DNA of 41,721 nucleotides, from contig JAEUQF010000331.1 of assembly GCA_016789745.1 (NCBI GenBank), forward strand, positions 1 through 41,721. The letters are read 5' to 3'. This DNA comes from Bryobacterales bacterium (GTDB lineage: Bacteria > Acidobacteriota > Terriglobia > Bryobacterales > Bryobacteraceae). This document shows, piece after piece, positions 25,301 through 37,300 of the stretch. Each line of letters begins with the position of its first letter. Position 1 is the stretch's first letter. A program made the translations under genes and the position numbers. The notes under the pieces were generated by a model, which was not told the origin of the DNA, made no database searches, and saw only the letters and a program-made list of their open reading frames with translations.

Positions 25301-28300
25301 GCGATAGCAGCTCAATCTGGCAGGCGCTGATCAGCAGATTGGGCGTGCTGTGAATCAGCGCGCCGCCGGCGATGGCCGCTTCGCAACGGCCGAGCAGCAA
25401 CTGGTCACAGGCTTCGGCGACCGCCAGCAGCGACGAGGCACATCCGGCATCCACCGATTGACAGGGTCCCTGCAGATTGAAGAAGTGCGCCACACGGGCC
25501 GGCACTTGCGACAAAGTGACGTGCGGCGAGAAGCCCAGCACCTCTTTGATACGGAGCGAGTAGTCCCCGCCATTGCCGCAGAAGACACCCCAGTTGCGGC
25601 CGGACAGACTGCCGGGATCTAGGCCGGCGTCCTCCAACGCATGCCAGGCCTCTTCGAGGAACAGCCGCTCGGCCGGATCCATCGTGCGGGCCTCTTTGGG
25701 CGAGATCTGGAAGAACAGCGGGGCGAAGCAATCGATGGAGTCGAGGAATGCGCCGCGGCGCACGTAGGTCTTGTTGCTTTGCGGTTCGGGAGCGTAGATG
25801 GCGTCGAGGTCCCAGCCGCGATCCCGCGGAAGCGCGCTGAATGCCGTGTCGCCTTTCTCCAGCATTCGCCAGAAGGCGTTCAGGTCTGGTGCGCCCGGGA
25901 ATCGTCCGGACATGCCGACGACGGCGATGGCGTTTGTACTGACCACGGATGGCGGCGCGGGCGCGGGCTCAGCAGCGCGGGTCGGCACCAGGGGCGCCGC
26001 CGGCGTTGGTACGGACGGCACCTCGCCCTGTATCTGCGACTGCAGGAAGGCCGTGAACCTGCGCAGGTTCAGATGCTCATAGACGGCGCCCGCCTGGATG
26101 TCGAGCTGGAAGTCGCGATTGATCTGCTTGATCCATTCGACGGCGACGATGGAGTCGAGCCCAAGGTCGAGGAAAGGCGTCTCCGGCTTGATCTCATCGG
26201 CACCCATGAAGAGGGTCTCGGCCAGACTGGCGCGGAGTTTCTCTTCCAACGAAGCGAGCGCGAGGGCGAACTCGGGCGCCGGCTCAGCGGGCTGCGCTGG
26301 TGGTGGAGGCGGAGCCGATGGGCTCGGCGGCTCCGGTGGATCGATGTCGGGAGGCGTGGGTGGCGGCGTTGAGACGCCGTCCAGCGGTGCTAGTTCGAAG
26401 CGGACGCGCTCCCCGTTGCGCGCCTCGAAGACCGGCGCAGCCGCCGGCAGTGCGACGGTGGCAGAGGTGGGCCGGTCTATCCAATAGCGCTGACGGACAA
26501 ACACCGCACCCGGCAGGCTGACGCGGCGCGGCCGCGGACCGTCCCGATGTAACGACTCCCAATCGACGTCTTTCCCCGACAACCAGTCGGCCAGAATCGC
26601 CGGTTGCCGAAACGCCGACTTACCCGCGCTCAGGTATTGACGAAGATGGCTGCGGATCTCGGCAAGGGAACTGGCCGTGAAGCCGAGCCGCTCTTCCATG
26701 GGCTCGCGGCCCACCTGCAGCGTGTAGGCGATGTCTTCCAGAGGCAGGTCCGCACGGTCCAGGAAGGCGGCGAGGTTGGCTGCCGTGTCCCGTAGGCGTT
26801 GCTCGTTCTTCGCCGACAACACAATAATGGCTGGGGTTGGGGGCGTAGCCGGAACCGGGCGTGGGTTCTGGGCGTACTCCTCAACCACTAGGTGCGCGTT
26901 TGAGCCCCCCGCCCCGAACGACGACAGCCCCGCGATTCGTGGTCCACCGGCGGCCTGTTGCCAAGGGCGCAATGCCTGATTGACTTCGAACGGAGTAGCC
27001 GCGAAGTCGATGTTTGGATTCAACGTGCGCGAGTGAATAGACGGGACAATCTGCCGGTGCCGCATCTGCAGCAGGATCTTCGTCAGACCCGCGACACCCG
27101 CCGCCGCCTCGCAATGGCCGATGTTCGACTTCACGGAACCGATCAGGCAGTGGCCATCGCCCGGTTGCAGCCCGAAGGCCTTCGCCAAGCCGGCAACCTC
27201 GATCGGATCGCCGAGTTTGGTGCCGGTGCCATGGGCTTCCACATAGCTGACCGCGCGCGGATCAACACCCGCTTCCTCCAACGCCTGCACAACCACACGC
27301 CGCTGCGCATTGGGGTTCGGCACGCTATAACCGTTCGTGCGGCCGCCGTGATTGAGCGCGCTACCCTTGATGACGCCGTAGATGTTGTCGCCGTCGCGCT
27401 CGGCATCAGCCAAGCGCTTCAAGATCACGATGCCAACGCCTTCACTGGGGATATAGCCGTCGCCGCCTTCCCCGAAACTCTCGCAGCGGCCTTCGGTTGA
27501 GATGAACTGGCCCCCGCTGAGCATCAGGTACTTGTTCGGATGAATGGTGAGGTTCACACCGCCGGCGATGGCCATGCGCGTGTGCCCCAACTTCAGATCC
27601 TGGCAGGCCAGATGAATGGACGTCAGCGAACTGGAGCACATCGTGTCCACAGTCATGCTGGGCCCATGGAGGTTCAGGAAGTAGGAGACGCGGTTGGCTA
27701 GGCTGGCCGGGTTGGCAGCAAAGGCCGCCGGAGTGCCTGCCATCGTCAGTTCCGCGCCCAGCAATTGATATTCGCTGTACATGGAGCCGATATACACCCC
27801 GACTTCGGCGACCCCATCTGTCTGCAGGCTCTTCGGACGATACCCGGCATCTTCCAAAGCCTTCCACGTTTCTTCCAGAACCAGCCGCTCCTGCGGATCG
27901 AGGAACGGCGCAATGCGCGGCGGGATACTGAAGAACTGCGCGTCGAACTTGTCGACATCGTCAAGGAAGCCGCCCCACTTGCTGCGATGCGTGCCGGCTC
28001 CCGTGCCATCTTGCGGGAAGTAGTCGCGCCAGTTCCAGCGAGAGGCGGGCACTTCGGTGATGCAATCCTGGCCGTCGCGGAGATTGTTCCAGAAGACGTC
28101 GAGGTCGGGGGCTAAGGGATAGCGCCCGGAGAGGCCGATGATGGCGATATCCAGCGCCTTGCCGGCGTGCGGTTGCGGCGCGGGTTGCTGGGGCTGCGGA
28201 GCGGGTGGCGGCGGTGCCGCCGGCGTGCGGCGCAGTTTCCCGGCATGGTTCTCCGTGAAGTAGCGCGCCAGTGCCGCCAGGGTCTGATACTCGAAGAACA

Positions 28301-31300
28301 GCGTCTTCGGCAGCGATCCGAAGGTATCCTCCAACTTGTGCGTGAGGTTCATCGCCACGATGGAGTCAATGCCGAACTCAGAGAAGGACTCATCCGGGCG
28401 CAGGCGGTGTGCGGGGACGTTCAGCGCGGTCGAAAGCAGGCCGCGGAGGAACGGGAGCGTCTCGGGCTCGTTGCCAGGCGCAGGCTCGGACGTCGCGCCG
28501 AGCAGGGCGCGGAGACGCGCCGGATCGCCGGTGAGCGCCAGGATCTGGCTGTGCTGCGATCGCAAGGCATGTTCGAAGATCGCGATGCCGGTGGCCGTGG
28601 TGATCGGCACCAGACCAAGCTTTTCCTTCATCGCGGATTGCGAGGCGGCGTCCATGCGCATTCCGCCGTCCTGCCAGTAGGGCCAGTCGATGCTGAAGGT
28701 GGGCCCACGACGTTCGCCGGCGGCTACCAACTGGTTGCGATAAGCGGCGAAGCTGTCGAGATAGGCGTTTGCCGTAGCGTAATCGGCCTGTCCGGGATTG
28801 CCCAGCACGCCCGCGCCGGCGGCGAACAGCGCGAAGAAGTCGAGATCCAGGTGGCGGGTGGCGCGATCCAGATTCCGCACGCCGGTCACTTTCGGCGATA
28901 GCACCTCATCGAACTCGGCGGCCGATTTCCGCACGATGAGCTTGTCGCGCGTGATGCCGGCCGCGTGCAGCACGCCGTTGATTCGCCCGTGCTCGGCAAC
29001 CAGGCGCTCTACCTCTTCGATGCGGCTCACATCAGCGCGGTGATACACGATGCTGCCACGGTGCTTCTCCAGCCAGGCCTGCTGCTCGGCGTTCAGCGCG
29101 GAGCGGCCGCTCAGGATCACCTTCGCCGTGGGCTGCTGCGCGACGATGTGCTCCGCGAAGGCGCGCCCGATGCTGCCCGCGCCACCGGTTATCCAGTACA
29201 CGCCGCCGGACTTCCAGGGCGACGCGCCGCCGGACGCGGGCGGATCAACTTCCCGCCAGCGCTGCACGTGCCGAACGCCCGCTTCATAGCGGACATACAA
29301 GTCATCGGGGTGCGCGGCGTTGTCAGCCAGCATGGCAGGGCCGGCGAACGCATCCGTTTCAATCACCTGCCCATGGAACAGCGGTTGCTCGAGATGAGCC
29401 GTACGCAGCAAGCCGGTGAGCCCGCTGCCCAGTGACGCATCGCCCGCGGCGGGCACCACCACCTGCAGCAGCATGGGCCTCGACGCCGGCTGTCGCAGCC
29501 ATTCCCGAACCAGTGCGAACACCCGTGCGGCCATGGCTTCGAAGGACTCGCTGTGCTCCCCGGCCGCGAAGACCTGCTGTCGTTGGTAATCGGGTAATAG
29601 CGCGGGCGCGGCTGCCGCCGGCTCCCATCGTGGCGCCGCTAGTACCAGCCCGGAAGCCGGAGCGGCAGCGGACAACGACCGGAACGTCAACCCCTGCATG
29701 CTGAGGCAGACGCGGCCGGCTGCATCGCACAGGGTGATGGCAAGCTTCGGTCCCTGTTGGATCCACGCCCACATCTCGTTCGCGCAGGGCGTGTAGACCA
29801 GCAGTTCTTCCAATGCAAAGGGCACAGAGGCAGTCGCTTGCCCCTCGGCCGGGTTCTGCAGGGCGAATCCGATGCACGCCTGCAGTGCGCCATCCATCAG
29901 GCTGGGGTGCAGTTGGAATGCGTCGCCGGATGCCGCCGCCGGTAGCGTCAATCGTGCCAGAATCTGGCCGCCGCCCACGAAGAGCTCCGCAATACTCTGC
30001 TGCGCGGGGCCATAGTGAACGCCCATGGCCTGAAAGGCCGCATAACAGGCCGCGGCATCGAAGCGCGCCGCCGTGGCACGACGCAGTTTGTCCACATCCA
30101 GGCGACCGGCCTCGGGCATACTGCCCAGCACGGCCAGACCCTGTGCGTACGGCACATCGTCGCCCGGCGCGCAGACCTCAAACCGCAGACGGCCAGCGCC
30201 CTTATCCTGAACACTGATCGTCAGCGCGCGGGAATCCCCGGTGACCGCGACCGGCCTTGTCCAGGCCACGTGCTGCAACGACACGGGCTCGTGGGCAACA
30301 AGCTCAACGGCCGCACGCGCCATCTCCAATACCGCCACACCAGGCAAAACCGCCTGGCCGCCGATAACATGATCGGCCACGAAGAATTCATCGCCTGTGA
30401 GGACCGTGGTGAAGCGAAGTCCCGAAAGGTCAGACGTATTGCGATGCACCAGCGGATGCAGCGGCTTCGACTCACCAGCCGCGGTCTCTTGCGCCTGCTC
30501 ATACGGGATCCAATAGCGTTCTCGCGCGAAGGGATACGTAGGCAGTTCGATGCGCCGCGGCAGGTCGCCGGCATGGAGCCTGGCCCAGTCCACCGTCGTG
30601 CCACTCACCCAGACTTCCAGCAGTTGCGCAAGCTTCCGCTTCCGGTGCCAGGCTTCGAGCGCGGCCTGGATATCCTCATCGCGGGAGAATTTCGCCAGCC
30701 CGCCGCGCGTCTTCTCGACATGCCCACGCACGACACCAGACTGCGGGTGGTTCTCCAGGAAGCCGCGCAGCGTCTGCTTTACCTCATCCAATGAGCCGGC
30801 AATGAAGCCCAGACGCCACGCCATGGCCTCCCGCCCGGCTTGCAAGGTAAAGGCGAGGTCCCGCAGCGCGGGCGTGGCGTGGCCCAGGAAGTCGTAGAGT
30901 CGCTGGGCATAGGCCACCAGCCGTTCTTCCGTCTTCGCCGAAAGGACTATGATTTCGGGCTGCGCAGAAACGGTCGCGGCAGGGCGACGCGGCGGTTCTT
31001 CGAGCAGCACGTGGGCGTTGGAGCCACCCGCACCGAAGGAGGACACGCCCGCCAGCCGCGTACCGCCTTCACTCGGGCGCTCCCAGGCCGTCAGTTCCTG
31101 CGCGACAACGAACGGCGTCTCGGCGAACGGAATGGCTTTGTTTGGTTCCCGGGCATGCAGGCTCGGCGCGATTCGGCCATGCTTCATCTGCAGGATCACC
31201 TTCGTAAGGCCCGCAATGCCGGCGGCCGCTTCGAGATGGCCCAGATTGGACTTCACGGAACCCAGTGCGCAGAAGCCAGTCTCGGCGGTGTCCGGACGGA

Positions 31301-34300
31301 ACGCCTGGGTCAGGCCGGACACCTCAATAGGATCGCCGAGTTCCGTTCCCGTGCCATGCGCTTCGATGCAGGTGACGTGCCGCGCATTCACTCCGGCGCA
31401 ACGAAGGGTCTCCCGGACAAGGTCACCCTGCGCGGTCGGATTCGGCACCGTGTAGCCGTTCGTCTTGCCGCCGTGATTGACGTGCGTGCCGCGGATAACG
31501 GCGTGAATCGGATCGCCATCGGTCAGCGCAGCCGGTAGAGGCTTCAACAGCACCGCGCCAACACCTTCTCCGGGCGCGAAGCCGTTACCGCCCGCGCCGA
31601 AGCTCTTGCAGCGGCCATCGGCCGACAGCATGCGCTGTGCCGAGAGTTCCACAAACGACGACGGATGCAGGTAGAGATTTACTCCCCCCGCGATGGCCAT
31701 CCGGCACTCGCCCTGTCTCAGACTCTGGCAGGCCTCATGGATCGCCGTCAACGACGAGGAACACATGGTGTCCACCGGCATGCTGGGTCCATGCAAGTTC
31801 AGGAAATAGGAGACGCGGTTCGCCACCGAGCCGAAGGAAGTATGCGGCGTCACCCCTTGGCGCTTCCACTGCGTGGCGTTGCGTTCGAAGCCGTTCTTCG
31901 TGATCCCGGCAAAGACGCCCACTTGCCCGCCCGTGGCGCTGGCAATGCGCTCCCGCGTGTAGCCGGCCGATTCCACGGCCTCCCAACAGGTTTCCAGGAA
32001 CAGGCGTTCGTGCGGATCCATGCCCATGGCCTGCACCGGCGGAATGTTGAAGAAAAGCGGATCGAAGTCGGCGAAGGTGTTCAGGAAGCTGCCCCACTTG
32101 CCGTAGCTCTTGCCTTGCGCGATCGCTTTGTCTGGGTCGGGTTGATAGAAGCCGTCGAGCGGCCAGCGTTCGGCCGGGATCTCAGTGACACAGTCGCGGC
32201 CCGATTGCAGGATGTTCCAGAACGCATCCAGGCTCTCGGCGTCAGCGTAGCGGCCGCTGATGCCGATGATGGCAATCGGCTCCTGTGTGCCTGGTGTAGG
32301 GACGGGGGTTGCAGCCTTGGCGACGGCGGTTGAGGGGACAGGTTGCGGCAGGGCCACGGCGCTCACGCCAGCGGTGACGCCCGTCCAGCGCTGGCACTCG
32401 GCGCGGAAAAGCTTCAGTAGTGCATCGGCAAGGTCACCCAGATGGCGGACATCGAACAGCAGCGTCTGCGAAATGCTCGGAAAGACTTGCGTCAGTCGTT
32501 GGTTCAGTTGCGTGATGAGGATGGAGTCAATGCCGTAGTTTTCGAGCGGCTCCTCTTCCTCGAAGCGGTCTTTGGCCAGCCGGATGGTCTCACCGAACAG
32601 CGATTTCAATTGATCGACGACTCTCGGGCGTAGGTCTGGCTCTTCGACTTTCGGCGAGGGGAAGAACGTCTGGCGAAGATGTGCGAGGTCGCCGGATAGC
32701 ACCATGACCTGCGGCAGGCCAGAGGCCACCGCCCGGTAGAACGCCTGCATCGCGGCCTCGGTTTCCAATGGTTCTGCGCCGGTGGCCGCGCGAATGGCAA
32801 CGATCTTGCCGTCGTCCATGTGCATGCCGCCTTGTTTCCAAAGCGGCCAGTCAATGGACACCATACGCGTCCCGGAGGGACCATGGGCGAAAGCATCCAG
32901 AAACGCATTCGCCGTTGCGTAGTCGGCCTGGCCCGTATTCCCAGCCGCACCCGCGCAGGAAGAAAACAGCACGAACAGCTTCGGCGCAAGCGGCCGCACG
33001 GCACCTTCCAGAAGCACGGTGCCTCGCACCTTCGCGGCAAGCACCGCTTCGAAATCCGCCGTGGACTTCCGGGTGAGCATATTGTCACGCGAAGTGCCCG
33101 CCGCATGCAGAACCCCGTCCAGGCGCCCGTAGGTGGACTGGATATCGCCAATCAGCTTCGCCACCGATCCCTCGTCGGTGACGTCGGCCTGCCGGTACTC
33201 GGCCGTAGCCCCCCGCCGCGCCAGCGTCTCCAGCAATTGCTGTGTCGCGGTGGTGAGAGCCCCACGCCCGGCGAGAATGATCGTGGGTTGCAGAGTCCTG
33301 GCGGCAATCTCAACAGCGAACAGCCGTGCCAGCGCACCGGAGCCGCCGGTGATCAGATAGACCCCGTTGTCCTGCCAGCAGGGCTGCGGCTCCGGGGATG
33401 TCAGTTCTTCGAAGCGCAGCACCTCACGCACCCAGTTCGTATACCGGACCACGGCATCGGCGCAGGCACGATTTTCCGTAATTGCCTGCTCCGGCGCCGC
33501 GCCGGTGGCAACCAGGATTACCTGCGCGCGCAGGTTGGGATGTTCCAGCATGGCCGTGCGGAACAGGCCCGCAAGGCCCAACAGAATCGGATCCTCCACC
33601 AATGCCTGCATCAGAATGGGCTGGCGGGGGTGTTCCCGCAGCAGTTCCTTGAGGGCATCGAATGCCTGACAGGCAACGGCTTCGAACGGCCTGCCAGGCA
33701 GCGCCATATAACGCACGCCAGGCACGGCGGCGGGTGGCGTCATGCTGCCACAGAGCAGCACGACATGGTGGGCGAAGCCCTCCGCGCCCGTGGACAACGC
33801 AGCGGGCGCGGCCGCCCTCCAGACTGGCCGGCATAGCAGCGTGGCCTGTTGGGGGCGAGTTCTCTTGGTACTGCCGATCCAATAGCGTTCGCGCGCGAAG
33901 GGGTAGGTAGGCAGGGCGAGCCGCTGCCGCTTCTCGGCGGCGTGCAGACTGGTCCAATCGACCTCCGCACCGTTGGTCCAAGCGCCAACGAGAGCACGCA
34001 GGTCACGGGAATTGGCCGGCTTGGGTAGCGCGTCGCGATCCGGTTTGACCCGCCGGTGATGCAACCCGGGCACGGCCTCTCCCGCAAGATAGGCCTTCAG
34101 TTTGGAGGCAACGTCCGGCAGCGAATCCGCGACGAAGGCCAACCGTTCGGGGAAGGCCGTGCGGCCCACTTGCAACGTATAGGCCAAGTCCTGCAGGCTG
34201 CAGGCCGAGTTCTGGACGTACCGCAGAAGGTTCGATGCCTGCTCGCGCAACCGGTCTGCGTTCTTGGCGGAAAGGGTGATGGCTACTGGCCCAGCGGCAT

Positions 34301-37300
34301 CCCTTACCTCCGCGCCGGAATACTCTTCGATTACCACGTGCGCATTGGTGCCGCTGAACCCGAAGCCACTCACGGCGGCCCGGCGGGGCATACCTTCAGC
34401 GACTTCCCAGGCACGCGCCACGGTGTTGACGTAGAACGGCGAACCGCTCACTTCAATACGCTCATTGAGCGTCTCGAAATGAATGGTAGGCGGCAGCGTC
34501 CGATGTCGCAGCGCCAGCGCCGCCTTGATGACGCCGGCCACACCCGCAGCCGCCAGAAGATGACCGATATTGCTCTTCACCGACCCGAGCGCGCAGTAGT
34601 TGTCACGCCCCGTATAAGCGCGAAAAGCCTTCACCAGGCCCGCCACCTCAATCGGATCGCCCAGTTTGGTTCCCGTGCCATGCGCTTCCACCAACTGGAT
34701 GCCATCAGGGTTGAGCGCGAACCGGTCATAGACGTACTTTTCCAGACGCGTCTGCGAGTCGCCGTTGGGTGCGGTGATGCCGTTGGTCTTGCCGTCCTGG
34801 TTCACGCCCCAACCGCGGATGACGGCGTCGATGCGGTCGCCATCACGCTCGGCATCTTCCAACCGCTTCAGCAGGATCACGCCGACGCCTTCTCCAGGCA
34901 CGAAGCCGTTGGCACGCTGGTCGAAGGTATAGCAGCGGCCATCGGGCGACAGCATGCCGGCCTTGCTGGTCATGATGTGCATCATGGGGCTGGCCATGAT
35001 GCTGACACCGCCGGCCAGCGCCAGATCGCTATTGCCGAGCAAAAGCGAATCGCATGCCGTGGCGACGGCTACCAGCGATGCCGAACAGGCCGTGTCGAGA
35101 GCGACGCACGGCCCCTGCAGGTTCAGGAAGTAGGAGATGCGCGCCGCCAGGATCGACATGGAGCCGCCCGTGAGCGCGGCGGCATCCATCTCACCGCCCG
35201 CGGCGGCCAACCCGTAGTCGCCCGGCCCACAGCCGGCAAACACGCCGCAGCGGCTACCGGCGAGCTTTGTTGGATCATAGCCGGCGTTCTCAATGCAGCT
35301 CCAGCAGGTCTCCAGGAATAGGCGCTGCTGCGGGTCCATCGCTTCGGCTTCCAGCGGCGCAATGTTGAAGAACAGCGGGTCGAACTTGTCGATGTCCTCG
35401 ATCGCGCCCATCCACTTGGAGTAGGTCTTGCCGGGCTTGGCGGGATCGGCATCGAAGTAGTCGGCCACCGGCCAGCGATCGGCGGGTACTTCGGTGATGC
35501 AATTTCGGCCGGCGGCGAGGTTTTCCCAGAAGGACTCGATGTCGGGCGAAGCGGGGAATCGTCCCGCCATACCAATGATGGCGATGTCGCTGCGCTTCAC
35601 CTCGCGCGGGGCTGGCGGTGGAGCCGGTGTGGGGTCTGCGATGGGAACGCCGTGTCCCTGCTGCAACAGGTGGCTGGCCAGTTCCAGGATAGTCGGGTGA
35701 CTGTAGACCTCCATGGCGGTGATGCTGATGCCGTGGCTCTGATTCAACTCCCGTAGCCAGGTGATCGTGTTGATGGAATCAAGCCCCAACTCCACGAAGG
35801 CGACTTCCACATCCAGCTTTTCGGGCCGCAGATGCAGTTCATCGGCGAGCGTCTCGCGCAGCGTCCGCACGATGGCACGCAAGGCTTCGTCGTTGTTCAC
35901 GGGATCCGCGATGGGTGCGGGCTTCGGCGCTGGAGTTTCCGGCAACCCCGCGGGGCTCCCGCCGTAGGTGGCCTCAATCTTAGCCCGCACTTCATCACTG
36001 CCGACAAAGGTCTTCTCATGCATGGCCACTTCGGCGGCAAAGGTGGCTTCCAGCCGTTCCCGCAAGGGACGCGCCTGCTCGCGCTTCCATTGCAGGAGGC
36101 TTTCGCGGGATTCGCCGGCAAGATGATGAGCGGCGGCCAGGGCGCGAGGCAACACCTCGGCACGCGGCAGCACGGTCATGCCGGCTCCGAAGCCACGCAG
36201 TTCGCGGCCCTTGTATTCGCGCGCGCTGACGAGAATGTCGCGCCCCAACGCGGAGCCGAAATGATAAGGAAAGACGAGCGTGGATCCGGCGCCCGGCGTG
36301 AATCCGTACTGCAGATACGGGCTGTGATAGATGCTCTCTTCGCTGTGGAGGACGCCATCGCAGAAGAGGCCCATAGCCCAGCCCGCGCCGATACCGTGCC
36401 CCTGCATGGCGGCGATAACGGGGATCTCGCATTCGAGCGGCAGGCTGGTGACACGCGAATCGGTGAAGCGCGCGGCCCCGGACTGGATGGCGAGCAAAGC
36501 GTCACGCGTGCCGCCGCAGGCGAAGTAGTGGCCGTAGCCGGTAAGCACCAGCACTTTAATAGAGGGCGTGCGGCCTACGTGGCCGAAGGCTTCGATCAGG
36601 CCCTGCGACAAGGCTTCGGTGAACGTATTGCGTCCGGCTTCGTCGCGCATCGTGAGCAACACGACACCGTCCGGAAACATTTCGAGCTTCACTGCGGCCG
36701 ACCGCAGGCTGATGGCTGTCGAGGAGCCCGTGTGCACCGTGCCCGCGCGAAGGGCCGCCTGCATGAGGGCGTTATCGCAGACCGGGACCGGATTCCGCGA
36801 GAGATGCTGCAACAGCAGTTCTGGTGCGGTCAGGGGAGCGTCAAGTGGAGCCAGGTGCGTGCGTGCTTTCGACGACACCGTCGAGGGAAAGACCATGGGG
36901 AGGCTCTCCGGTGAGGCGAGCGCGACAGGTCCCCGAACTTGCGTCGGAGGCGGTGGCGCGGGCGCCGCCGCGATGGCCTGCTTCACCCAGTGGCGTTCGC
37001 GGGCAAAGGGATAACCCGGCAGGCTGATGCGCGACGGACGCGGTTCTGATGCCAGCGTGTTCCAGTCAAACAGGAGTCCGTTGACCCACTGTTCCAGCAG
37101 GTAAGCGTACTCGCCTCGTTGCGCCTGCGTACGGATCTGCCGCAGCAGCGCTTCATCAGCATCCACAAAGGCCAACCGCCCGTGCTTCCGCGGCACACGG
37201 CCACGCACCACACCACTGCCGTCCCGCAGGAAGGCCGCCAGCTTCTCACGCAGTTCGGCTACCGAAGAGGCCACGCACGCCAGCCGTTCCTGCATACCGT

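Noticed and set aside
32820..35321. Long plus-strand frames at 32820-33836 and 34056-35321
   Set aside because: Both mirror module 3 of the PKS (KS3 and KR) and show no recognisable domains or ribosome sites.
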